This document shows, piece after piece, positions 22,867-34,489 of a stretch of DNA of 64,000 nucleotides. The notes beneath the pieces were generated by a model. The model was not told the origin of the DNA, searched no databases, and saw nothing but the letters and a program-made list of their open reading frames with translations. The position numbers and the translations under genes were made by a program. The first letter of the stretch is position 1, and every line of letters starts with the position of its first letter. Where the stretch lies: the NCBI GenBank assembly GCA_951812925.1, contig OX638369.1, positions 22,349,329-22,413,328 on the forward strand, read 5' to 3'. Source of the DNA: Calliopum simillimum (lineage: Eukaryota > Arthropoda > Insecta > Diptera > Lauxaniidae).

Positions 22867-25369
22867 AGTATAAAACTTGTATATTAAGCTAATGTCTGTC
22901 TTAACAAATAATTTTACTGGAATTGAAAAGAAAAATGGTTATATAAGGTCAGGTAATTTATGTTTGAAGAAATTTAGTTTCAATTACTTTAATTTTTTAC
23001 TACTCGAGTGGAGTTTCTCTCCGTGAGCGAGTAAGTGAAAAGATAAAATAATTTTTACTAGAATTATAAAGCAAAAATGATTTTGAATTTTTCTGCTTCC
23101 TCTAAGTATAGTTAAATTTAGGCAATTTGGAGTATATATTATTTAATTATTTTACTATGCTTTATATAAAAATATTTCTTTACGGAACCATTAAATAGTA
23201 AAATTAATTTTTGCTCATCAAAAGTTACACACTTACGAGTTTTTTTTATTTTGCTTTTTAGTATTTTTTTATGTAATGAAGTGTTTATAAAAAAACAAAA
23301 TACAAACCTTACGCGAATAATGGGACACCCTTTTCTCCCAAACATCAAAAATACTACATATAGAATAAGCACATTGGGCAGATGACCTACACGGCTTAGC
23401 TGGCACATATGAAGTCTTTGTCGAAATATCCTAAGACCATTTTGCATAAATGTGACTGAGTTTTTTTGATGCAGCGTTAAATCTTTTTTTGAACACATTT
23501 TTGTTAACCTTGAACTAGGTGCTGTCAAAATCTTTTTTCGGTTTTTATTTACAATACCTTTCCTCACAAATAACGGTAAGTGGAGATCTTGCGTGAAATA
23601 TGGGACACCAATTCGAAAAAGTTTATTTAAATAAAAAATTCTCTTAATTTAATTCGGCTTGTATAAAAGTTTAATTGATTTTGAAAATGTTTAATTTGAT
23701 TTGAAAATTTATTTTGATTTTCCAAAAAACTTATTTGTATAAATTTAATTTGATATGGAGTATGTTTAGTTTGGAGCAGAAAACATATACCGGAGACAAT
23801 GCAAATTTGGGGTGTTCTCCATTTCCACACAAAAACTTTAGCTTAAAATTTTCCTATAGAATTTTGTTATTTAGGAGATATTGAAAAATACGTATTAAGA
23901 AGTTAAGGATGTCTCTTAAATAAATTTCGTTTCTGATAGTAGACACGCTTAACTCTAGTCTTCCTTTATGTTTTTATTAAATAAATGACAATCCGCATTC
24001 GAACCTGTGCGCTACACTTCGATCCCAATGGCCATAAATAATTTTTCAACCAATTACGGTTAAAGCCAAAAACTGAAAAATCGCAAAAGCTTAAATTTTA
24101 CAAGCGAACAAAAGTGCAATTAGTAGCAAAAAAACAAAATACCCAGTAGGAATTATGAAAGGTGATAGCATAAAAAAAAATTGTTTTATTGACCAAATTT
24201 AAGCATTTTCCACTCAGTGCTTGAAAACTGCAGTGACTTTGATATTACAGGTTTTCTCTCTTTAAATTCGCATTTTTTGCAGTGTTGAATTTTTCCGACC
24301 GAAAATAAGCCTATTGCTGCATGTTCATTTTTTTCGATTTTTTTTTTTTCTGCCTGGTTTCAAATTGTGTTTACAACAAATATAAATCACATTTGGCTCG
24401 AATTTGGCAGCATTGTTTGGATTTTTATTTCACTTTGATTTCATTTTTGTACGGGACTCTGCATGGCATGCGGGAGCAAAGTGTATATCGTGTAGCAGGA
24501 TAAATGAAAAAAAAGGAAGAAATGCGAAATAAAAATCCTTTCAAGTAAATACGAAACTCTCTCTGTATGTGTAGTACAACATCAGATTGCTCTACGTGTG
24601 GTAGTAACGGCGGTGGTCAACTAAATCGTTCCAGCCTAAGCCCTATACATGACAACCAATATAATCGAAAGCGAAAATTTATGGTCTTTTAATTGTTCTG
24701 CTTTTGCTTGTAGTTTTGCAGAGTTGTTATTTAACTGTTTTTGTTGTTGTTCTTCTTGTTACCATGAAATGGCAAAAAAATAAAAATCCACAAAATTGAG
24801 AATTTATTTCCAAACGATTGTGTTTGGTGCTCAGATTTGTGGGTTAAATTTAAATTTGAGTAACAGAACTTTGTCTGAGGAAAACATTTAATAAATGAGT
24901 TTTGAAAATTTTTTTACTTTCGCAAAAAGCGGTGGAGGCGACAAGAAATTTGCACATATCAAAATCACGAAGTAAATGTTACTCATACGTTTATTTTTTT
25001 GCAATTTAAATGTCAATCCTTTAAAAGGGCGTTGAGCCCCCTGCATAAAAACTACCAGTTCTAAAGTGAAAAATTCGAGCTCTTCTAATAAGAAAAAAAA
25101 GGGGAGACTTACTTAAAAAACTTACAAAAAGTGATTGGACAAATTCTCTGGTGGACTTTCATAAAGGAAGATAAAAAATTCAGACAAAGATGTATAACCA
25201 AGGGGGACCAAATTCCTTGAACTTTTGCGGACGTCCTTTATAAATTACATCCAATAACACCAGGACAACGTAGAAGATGTAAGTTTAATCAGTACTTGAG
25301 CTTCAAAGCAAATGTTTGACGATGTTGAGCGCACAAGCAATAACATATTAGTAAAGCGGGGCCAAGAGG
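22867..25369. other. No gene; short direct repeat with ATGGGACACC
   Basis: TTACGCGAATAATGGGACACC (about 23310) and TTGCGTGAAATATGGGACACC (about 23590) are diverged direct copies 280 b apart. The minus-strand 142-aa frame between them (23139-23567) shows no recognisable domain. A B-box-like GGTTCGAAT (minus strand) lies at about 24000. Otherwise AT-rich and unassigned. Confidence 0.4.
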
Positions 25370-26780
25370 GTTATCAAATAAAACAAAAATGTACTATAAA
25401 GGGGTGAAAATCTTCGCAAACGTTCAATTTCTTTTAGAATACGACGTATTCATTGGGTAATATAGAGTTCTGAGAAAGTCAAATAACTGTGAGAGGCCAG
25501 AACTTTCCTACTCAAAAACGACATTTTGGATAAAGCTGGTTATCCCAAGATCATAACGAAGTCACAAAAGGAACAGTTTCTCCAAAACACACTAACCCAT
25601 TATATATTGTCTCTTTGGAATCTTTTTCAAAACCCTGAAACAAAATGGGTTCAATTATTCTAGAAAAACATTTTACGAAAAATTACTCTTGGGGCCACAA
25701 AAACAAAAATTGACCGGAAAGTGGTGAAAATCTTCACAAACATTCAATTTCTTTTAGAACATAAGAAAATGAAATAAGGCATATTCATTGAGGGAAATGG
25801 AGTTCTGAGAGAGTCGAATAATTGGGAGAGGCTAGAGCTATCCTACTCTAAAACTACATTCTGGATAATGCTGCTTGTCCCAAGATCATAACGAAAGCAC
25901 AAGAGGAGCATTTTCTCAAAACACACTTACCCATAATATATTGTTGATGTTGAATGGGTTAAAATATTCTAAAAAATCATTTGGCGAAAAATTACACTAG
26001 CGGTCACAATAACAAACATTTACCGTAAAGTGGCGAAAATCTTCACAAACGTTCAATTTCTTATAGAACATAAACAAGGGGAATATGGCATATTTATTGG
26101 GGGATATGGAGTTCTGAGAGAGTGGAATAACTCTGAGAGGCTAGAACTACCTTACTCTTAAACTACATTTAGGATAAAGCTGGTTGTCTCAAGATCATAA
26201 CAAAATCACAAAAAGAACATTTTCCCAAACACACTTACCCTTTATATATTGTTCTTATGGGTCCTTTTTCAAAGCCCGAGCCAAAATGGTTTCAAATATT
26301 CTACAATTCATTTTGCGAAAAACTACACTAGGGGTCACAAAACAAAAATTGACCGGAAAGTAGTGAAAATCTTCGCAAACTTTCAATTTCTTATAGAACC
26401 TAAACAAGGGGAATACGGCATATTCATTGGGGGATATGGAGTTCTGAGAGTCGAATAACTGGGAGAGGCCCGAACTATCCTACTATAAAATTACATTCTG
26501 GATATAGCTGGTTGTCCCAAGATCATAACGAAACCACAAAAGGAACATTTTCTCAAAACGCACTTACCCATTATATATTGTTTTTTCGGGTCTTATTAGC
26601 CCATTTTCCAAAACCCTGGTCCAACATGTGTTAAAAAATTCTACAAAAAACATTTTACGAAAAACATAAAAACAAAAATTTTTGACAGACAAAAATTTTT
26701 TTTAGAACTCAAAAAAGGAGGATATGGCATATTCTTTGGTAAACTTTGGGAGGATATGGAAATGTTTCCTTCAAAATGAG
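25370..26780. repeat. Tandem array, unit about 320 b, four to five copies
   Basis: The words GTGAAAATCTTC(G/A)CAAACGTTC, AGTTCTGAGAGAGT, CTACATTCTGGATA, CCCAAGATCATAACGAA and ACACACTTACCC recur in the same order. Unit starts at the GTGAAAATCTTC word are near 25403, 25725, 26032 and 26362, giving spacings of 307-330 b. The last copy decays by 26780. Short frames inside are not conserved between units, so I regard the array as non-coding satellite-like DNA. Confidence 0.75.
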
Positions 26781-27328
26781 CTCATGAAAAATGTTAAAAG
26801 TTGTTTCTTCAAAAAGTTATGGATATTCTAAGATGAAATCACAAAATCTATAGCCTGTGTCGTTTAAGTCGCTGTAAAGGATTTTCTGATGTTCTCTTAA
26901 ATCGGCTAAAACTTTTGAAAGAAGCATGATCTACACCTTTCGAGAGCTGATTTCGAAGGAAACTTGTAGCTGTATGTGATAAGTTTGGTAAAAAAATAGC
27001 CATTTCTAACCTCAAATATCTCAAAATCCAGAGCTGATGGGCCAATTCTGCCCTCTGATTCAAATTCAAAGCAAAAATTTATTTTGGAATTATTACACAA
27101 CTACCCTGCAAAAATTACAAACCCATTATTTGTTGTACTGTGTTTTATATGTATGTTCCGAAAAGAAGTTGCTTCTCATAGGAGGACGAGGAAGAGGAAG
27201 GTATGTTCGAGAAAAAAACCAAAGAAGCTTTGTTTTAAGAATACTGATGACAGAAGTTGTGAAGTGCGTCAGGTTGAATCAGGTTGGAAATTTGGTGTCA
27301 AATCGGATCTAAGAAAACTGCAAGTAGG

Positions 27329-28285
27329 CACGGTGCTCTTAAACAGTCGATAGGTTTTTTGGCTATGTGGAGAAAATCTGTGAATGGGGTTTCATTTGTA
27401 TTAGTTTAGTGGTCTGAAAAATGCAAACCCCGAAACTGTAGCTGATCAACCCCGCGAAATATCGCAAAAATACATACCCATATAAAAAAAAAATCGAAAA
27501 AAAAACGCAACAAACAAATATCAAAATAGTTATATTTAATGTGTTTTGCAATGCTGAATCCAAATCCGGCCTTAGAATTGCTGTATCTTATACGATTTTT
27601 GAGATATCTTACCCTAAACAAGGAAAAAAAGCCGATGCTATGTTTTATTGCTGTATTTTGGAGCTATATAACAGGACGTATATCTGTAAATTCTGATGCA
27701 GAAATGGAAAGCTCTAATCAATCTTATAAACCTAATTCAAGTAATGTCGATATCTTTATTTTTCTCGGAGATATCCTAACCTAAATAGTTAAAAAAGTGC
27801 AAAAAACGTGTTTTGTCATTATTCCAGTCTACGATATTTCGGAGAAAAATTAAGCTATTGATATAATTTAAATGTGATTTTAAAGAAAAAGATTGGAGCT
27901 TTCAGATAATGTTTTAAATTCTGCGTATGAATGTTGTATATTCTAGTTATATAGCTTAAAAATATAGCAAAAACGGTATTTTTTCCTTGTTTAGGCTAAG
28001 ATATCTCAAAAACCGTATGAGATATAGCAATTTTAAGGCCGGATTCAGATTTAGCATTGCAAAGTCCATTAAATATAACTATTTTTATATTTGTTTGTTT
28101 TGTTTTTTCTTCCGATTTTTTTTTTTTTTATATGGGATATGTATTTTTGCGATATTTCGCGGGGATGATCAGCTACGATTTCGGGGTTTGCATTTTTCAG
28201 ACCATTAAACTAATACAAATGAAACCCCATTCACAGATTTTCTCCACATAGCCAAAAAACCTATCGACTGTTTAAGAGCACCGTG
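27329..28285. mobile_element. 957-b foldback element, arms about 300 b, TAGG duplication
   Basis: Starts CACGGTGCTCTTAAACAGTC and ends with its inverse GACTGTTTAAGAGCACCGTG. The inverted arms run 27329-27632 and 27977-28285 with high identity, through GGATTCAGATT-type and CAAGGAAAAAA stretches. TAGG occurs immediately outside each end (27325-27328 and 28286-28289), a likely 4-b target duplication. CAC ends with a 4-b duplication are reported for Chapaev-type (CMC) elements; that assignment is tentative. No transposase is encoded, and the mirrored short frames in the two arms are an effect of the symmetry. Confidence 0.8.
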
Positions 28286-29610
28286 TAGGGAATCAAATAG
28301 AAAAAGTATTCCAGAAATCGAGAAAAAAAGGAGGTTATCTTAAAGAATGTCAAATCTATGCTATAGTCGTAGAAACGAGGTAGATAACGTGTAAGCACTA
28401 ATTCAGCCACAAGCAAGAGTTTGGTAACTTTTATGAATACATTTTTTTTTTTTTTTTGAAACAAAATCAGCGACTAAGTTTCAATAAAATTACAGTTACT
28501 TAAAAAGCCTCTTTCGTTAAATTATTTTGCGTTTTAAAAAACCACAAATAAACAACCAACCAACCAACTGGAGCAACTTTTACTATAAAATAAGTACTAA
28601 AACATGCAGTCTAATGCGCTGCAGCGTTGTAAAAATAAAAATTCAGACAAAAAACCATTTGGGTATAAATTTTATTTAACATTTAACCGACACGAACAAC
28701 ATTGGCCAAAAAACGAAACGAAAGCAGCCAAACAAAATTTTAATGACCTAATTTCATGTCCAACTTAAATGTGGGGCTGCATTCTCAATGAATTTCGCTT
28801 CACAGTTGCAAAAAGAAAAAAAGAAAATTTTGAAAATGTATACATTCCTTTAAAATACTAAAATACCCCCCCCCCCCCAAAAAAAAAAAAGGCAAAAAAT
28901 TGGGATTGAAAATAGTAGCATTAGCGCGTTTCCAAAGTTCAGCACAGCGCAGAGGTGATAATAATAATGTTGATAACAGAATGAGAAAAAAAAGCAAGGT
29001 GTAAGAATGTAGAAGCGTGAAGAGAGAAATGAAAAATAAAAGAGATTAAAGTGAAATGTTGGAGATATATGGCTAAAGTTTGAGTGCAGCGCACATTAAA
29101 TTTGCTGAATGAGCGTTAGTACGTACACATGCAATGCAATGCAATGCCACTTTGATGCCAATTCAGCAACTTAATCTATCTTTGGTAGTGTGTGTGTGTA
29201 CGTGTTAGAAACAGTGTTGTTATTTATTCTACAGTAAAATCGAAGTTAACTTTTCGTATTATGCGACAATAACTAGACGAATGCAAAGAAATTACTAGTA
29301 ACTTGTCGAAATCTTTTAACCCTCCATTTATCGGTGACCTGAAAGACGATGTTCACAAGTCATACGTTTTTGTTCTACGAAACAAGACCCAATTTTTTAA
29401 AATAAATCAGATTTGACTTACGGAATCGAGTTCAAAAAGTCAGTGCAAAGTATTTACAGACGGTGCGTCAAATCAAACGGACAGTGAGTGCTTAACACTT
29501 CATTGCTTGGGGTCAGCGCTTAATATAGAGATCCTCTCCTTATGTAAAATTGGTCACTGAACATGAAATACTTACGTATTATCCCCTTCAGTACCATAAG
29601 CCAATGGAAG
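28286..29610. other. No gene seen; poly-C/poly-A tract at 28866-28890
   Basis: AT-rich sequence. Features are a C11-12 run followed by a poly-A run (28866-28890) and a short ATGCA repeat near 29132. No credible coding frame. Confidence 0.45.
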
Positions 29611-30546
29611 TAAAGGGTTTTTACATAAGAGCGCTACAAAAATTTTTTCAATTAAAACAAAAACGGTTTTGGATATCAATGAAATTCTTTATTCCTGTGA
29701 AAGTAAATTCGATGACATTATGTATGGAACTCGATTTCTTTTGCATGGCCACCACGGGCACGCTTGCAGAAGTCCAGACGCTGAATCCAATTTTTGACAG
29801 TTTTCAAGCATAAATCGGCCAATACTACTGCAATTTCACGATCGATATTCGTACGAAGTTCATCAATCGTCGCTGGCTTGTTGGCATAGACCATAGACTT
29901 GACGTAGCCCTACAGAAAATAGTCTAACGGAGTCAAATCGCACGACCGAGGCGGCCAATTGACTGGGCCATTTCGTGAGATAACACGTTCACCAAACTTG
30001 GTTTTCAATAAATTGATTGTGACATTCGCTGTGTGGCTTGTGGCGTCGTCCTGTTGAAATCACATATTGTCCAAGTCCATATCATCCAATTCGGGCCAAA
30101 AATATTCGGTTATCATTGAATGGTAGCGATTCCTATTCACAGTAACGTGCCGATCTTGCTCATCACGGAAGAAGTACGGCCCAATGACGCCGCCGGCCCA
30201 TAAACCGCACCAAATCGTAATTTTTTCGGGATGCAATGGTGACTCATTGAGTACGTGTAGATTGCTGCCTGACCAATAACGCATATTTTGCTTATTGACG
30301 AAGCCATTCAGCCAGAGATTAGCCTCATCGCTGAAGATGACGTAGCACTCTTAAAGTTGAGGCCACTGACTCTGAACTTCGGTAGTAAATTTTAATAATT
30401 TCTACTCGTTGTTGGCTCGTATATCTTTCCATGATGAAATGGCAAATCTTACTGAAGAGAAATGTCAAGAGAGCGGGAAAAAATATGGCGTCGTTTGCTG
30501 TCCCTGTCGGTCAACTTTTGTAGCGTCCCTATTGAAAAACCCTTTA
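29611..30546 (-). mobile_element. Internally deleted Tc1/mariner-type element
   Basis: TA at 29611-29612 is followed by AAGGGTTTTTACATAAGAGC and GCTACAAAA. The other end reads TTTTGTAGC...AAAAACCCTT followed by TA (30545-30546), giving imperfect TIRs of about 28 b with the TA duplication typical of the superfamily. At 936 b it is shorter than the usual 1.2-1.3 kb because the middle of the transposase gene is missing. Confidence 0.85.
29718..30432 (-). pseudogene. Transposase of the 29611-30546 element, deleted and with stops
   Basis: Reads MERYTSQQRVEIIKIYYRSS and SVASTL, then jumps directly to FSDEANLWLNGFVNKQN, so most of the DNA-binding half is gone. The catalytic DDE_3-type half remains: FSDEA (first Asp), FQQDDATSHTA (second Asp), NWPPRSCDLTPLDYFL (third acidic position) and a tail ending ARGGHAKEIEFHT. 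Two in-frame stops lie where this family normally has Trp: after DLDNM (about 30060) and after LDYFL (about 29920). The remaining part is still well conserved, so inactivation is fairly recent. It cannot encode an active enzyme. Confidence 0.85.
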
Positions 30547-31425
30547 TATGCAATCATTTTAGTTATTTAAAATGGGTTATTGGGGGTCTTGAAAACATGT
30601 CTTAAAATAAAAATTAAACAAAAAAAAAAAATCAACAGTTTTTCTGGAATTTTATGGGACATATCTATCCCTCTGGTCGTTCAGTAAGACTTTACTCATA
30701 TATTTATATATGGGGGTTAAGAAACCCTCATTTCAAAAGGTTTCAACTCAAAAAATAAGGGTCTAATTGGAAAAAGTAAATTTTTATAAGTAAAACTAGG
30801 GCTATTTGATGCCATTCAAAAAATTAAATTACACCACCTCTAGGAGTGCCTGAGAAATTGCTACAATTGTAGTGCAAAAGTGTGTTAAAAAGTAACCCTT
30901 ACCGACCATAGGAACACCAGTTTCCCTTTATAAATTTTACGATTTATCATTATACGCAACTTTAATAATGGTTTGATAAATATGTGGAACAACAACGATT
31001 GTTTCACATTGTAATAAGATGAGCAACACTTTTATGCCTATAAATTCGTTTGTAAAAAATATGAACTTCACACCAAAAACCTAACACTTTATAGTGATCA
31101 TACTCGCATAACGGTTCTATTTATGGTTTTTCCAGTAAATATATAAATAAAATATACCTTAACAAACTGATAAATATCAAAAAGACTTACATGGGTTCCT
31201 TAGTTACATAAATTATTTTAGTTTTGAGCTTGGGACACATATGTCCTTATGGTTGTCAAGAGGTTAAAGACAAAGTTCTTCTATGCAAACAATCCAAAAT
31301 TAAATTAATAAATTAATTTTACGAAATACTTACAAAAAAATTAAAAATGAAGACAAAAAAGTTCGAAAATAGTCTGATAAAGCACAACTTTAAACGGAGG
31401 TTTCAATCAAATGAACCGTCAGAGC
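30547..31425. other. No gene seen
   Basis: AT-rich sequence without credible frame, repeat boundary or RNA gene. Confidence 0.45.
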
Positions 31426-32026
31426 TTAACCCTTAAATGCATTGGGTCATTGGTCATGTAAACTTTTGAACAGTTGAATAAGATTTGATTCAAGATAAAG
31501 TAAAGTAAATAGGATTCAAATCTTAGTCAGCTGTGTTAAATAGTTTCAGAGATATGACAAATTTAGTTTTTCTAGAATGAAGAGGCGTGGCCCCGCCCAT
31601 TTTTTATTGAACATTTTTTTTGCAGTGCCAATTACATATATACCAAAACTCATTTACCTGAGTGAAGTAGTTCGAATGATACGGCAAATTTGGTGTGGAG
31701 AGGGCGTGGGACCGCTCATTTTTACTATTGAATAATATTTACTCAAGTATTTACACCAAAAGAAACTTTGTAGCTCCTAGGAGCAAGGTATTTCACATTT
31801 TTAATTTTTGCCCTATAACATATGGTAAGTCTACATTAGCAATTGATGTTGATAATCTCTTTTGAAGTTTTTAGTAAATAAAACGTTCGCCAACTTTGAC
31901 AGCTCTCACTGACAGCTAAAAACATACATTAGCGAGCCGAGGAGAGATTTAAATAAAAATATCGCTAGATTTAAGCATGATTACTGTCATGTACCATATT
32001 TGGTACGATATGCGTTTAAGGGTTAA
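31426..32026. mobile_element. TTAA-flanked piggyBac-like non-autonomous element
   Basis: TTAA at 31426 is followed by CCCTTAAATGCAT. The right end reads TATGCGTTTAAGGG followed by TTAA (32023-32026). CCC-starting inverted ends with a TTAA duplication are the signature of piggyBac insertions. Subterminal GGTCATGTA (left) and TGTCATGTACC (right) are further partly matched words. No transposase. GGCGTGGCCCCGCC and GGGCGTGGGACCGC inside (31580-31740) belong to the CACGCC repeat family. Confidence 0.55.
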
Positions 32027-34489
32027 TAGTTTTTTTTTTTTTGTGACAGTAACTCATACCACTGATATTAACTTTAATAAAAGCCTTTTCTCCTAAGAAA
32101 TGAATTTCACAAAAGATCAAATGGCTTTTTTATTGACATTTGGGGTATTTCTTAAAACGAGTAAAACCCTCGAAAACTTCGTAAACTCATTATAGTTGGC
32201 AAAATCAATAGGAACTTTGACAGAGTCGTGTTAAGTAAAGAATTTTGAATTTATTTTATAAATTTCGTATAGCTATTTGAGATATATCCTTTTTTGTATG
32301 AAGTCTACGCTTGCAACAAAGTAAACTTGCAAAAATTTGGCCTAATGCGGTTTTTAAAAAATAGATGTACATTGCACATGTGCACAGATGGTGCTTGGCA
32401 CACAAGGGTTAAGTCTTACAAAAATATTTTGGAAACGCCAAATTTTAGAGTTCGTTCTCCGTACTGAAGGTAGCAACATGTTTTAAATCAGTATTTTTTT
32501 CGAGATCTTTTGGTATAATTTTTATTTTTGTAAATTGCAATTACCCAACACTGTTTGGCTAAGTAGCAAATGTTATAGGGCGAAACTCGTAAGTTGCATT
32601 GTGTGCCAAAGGACAAACAAATAGACAGCCTTGCACATAATACATAGACGGACAGACAGATAGACGCGCATTAAGATAGGCGGTTCGACAGACAGACGAA
32701 CAGTAAGCCAGATAAACAGACACATTTTCACGTAAAACGCATTGCAGGCTACACTCGTAGGTAGTTACAAAACTGCAATGGTAAAGTTTTTGTCGAATCT
32801 TAACCGCAACGTAGGCGAAAATTTCAATGACTTGCGGTGTTGAACAACTAATGTTGCTAAGAGCAACCAACGCCGTCGCCGTTGCTGTCGGTAGTTGTTC
32901 TATATGATGCCAATTGCTTTAAAATGGATTTAACCAACCAAATGTGTTTTGATGCGAATGTGGTAGTTACATACGTACACGTATACTACCAAAGGCAACA
33001 TTACAGTTACCTTTGATATTTGGCTTAAAATTCACACAATGACTGTGATGTTGTGAACGTGAAGTGTTGCAACTACGGTGTTTTGTTGTGGGGTGTTTAC
33101 TTAGAGGCTTAGCAATATAAGCGTGTGTTTTTTTTTTTAAATTTTTGGCGAAAGAATGAAATTGACGCTATAATTAGAAATTTTTACTTTGAAATTTGTT
33201 AATCAACTTTTATTTATTTTACTTAAAGAACAAGTTTAGCTCGAGTGTTTTCATGAACGAAGTTTACGGGACACATCGTCTGCCAAACCTTATCTTTCTC
33301 TGAGAATTATTGGTAAACATATCATATTTAATCAGAAATGACATGATTTAAGTGTTTAAACTCGAAAAAGTTTATTGCTCTAGAAATTTCCAGAAATAAA
33401 TTGTAGATAGATATTCAATTAAATTGACATAGGTAACGCACGAATTTACAATTAAAAATTTAATCAGAAATGTATTAAAATCATTAAAATAACATATGTT
33501 TATGTATAGAGAAATTATTGTAGATTGGTAGTAGATAGTGATTGATTGGCTACGGCTAATGCTAAATTTAGCATTATCTACGTAATCGCTTACGCAATAA
33601 ATAATATTTTTTTTTTTTTTTCTTTCGAGTTTTTGCTTCACTTAATTGTTCACGGTTTTGATTGTAATCGTTATCATATTAATGAGGTTTTTTTTTATTA
33701 AGTTTGTTCTAAATATATATAGCTGAGAGCTTTCACCCTTCCAGTCATAGTTTCTTATCAGAAGCACTTATGGAAAAATTAAAGAAATGCATATGAAGAT
33801 TGTATTGATTGGTTATATTTAGAAGCATTGATGTCTAGAAAAGTTTAATTTAATTATTAAAAAAAAACTACAATATTTTTATAATTATTATTTATTTATA
33901 CGACAGAACACTAGACATTGCGTAAAACATTGTATTGCCGGCAAGCAAATAGTTTGTTACTTCATAAAGTATTTGCTGTTGAAAGAGAAGACTTAATAAT
34001 TAGAGTATCCAGAAAGACTTGTAGAGCGCTATATACAACACTTATTTTGCTAGTTCAAAATGAAGTAACTATTGTTGATACAGCGCATTTGTTGCTCGGA
34101 GTGACCAAAAAACTTATAAAGTGCTATTTGAAACACTTTTTTTGGGTATCAAATCCTCAATTCCTTATGAAGTATAATTTTGTAACTTATAATACGTATT
34201 TAACTCCCATCATTTTTGGTAGTAAACTTGGTTATTGTATAATTCTAGAGTTCACCTTGCGGCAGAAATTCGACCACTTTGTTTTGACTTTCAAGAGACT
34301 ATGGAACTATAAATACATACTTACAATAACTGCATATTTTCTTTTAAGAAGCTTGAATTTGCTCACTATGAAACAAATACTTTTAATATCCTTTTAATTT
34401 TTAATTTTTAATGTTAAATTCTTTATTTTTATCCTTAGCATTAAGCCTACCAATATTCCAAGTGACATTAAAATTAATGCAGTAGAAAC
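32027..34489. other. No gene seen; GACAGACAGA-rich patch at 32632-32720
   Basis: A degenerate (GACA)n/(GATA)n patch lies at 32632-32720. An open frame of 159 codons (33918-34397) shows no recognisable domain, start context or codon pattern that would support a gene. Otherwise AT-rich. Confidence 0.45.

Noticed and set aside
23139..23567. 142-codon minus-strand frame
   Set aside because: No domain found; part of it lies in a diverged repeat (ATGGGACACC).
27406..28208. Mirrored frames suggesting a small duplicated gene
   Set aside because: They are identical because the two arms of the foldback are inverted copies; no protein family matches.
33918..34397. Open frame of 159 codons on the + strand
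   Set aside because: AT-rich composition, no domain, no conserved motif and no splice or promoter context; it looks like a chance frame.
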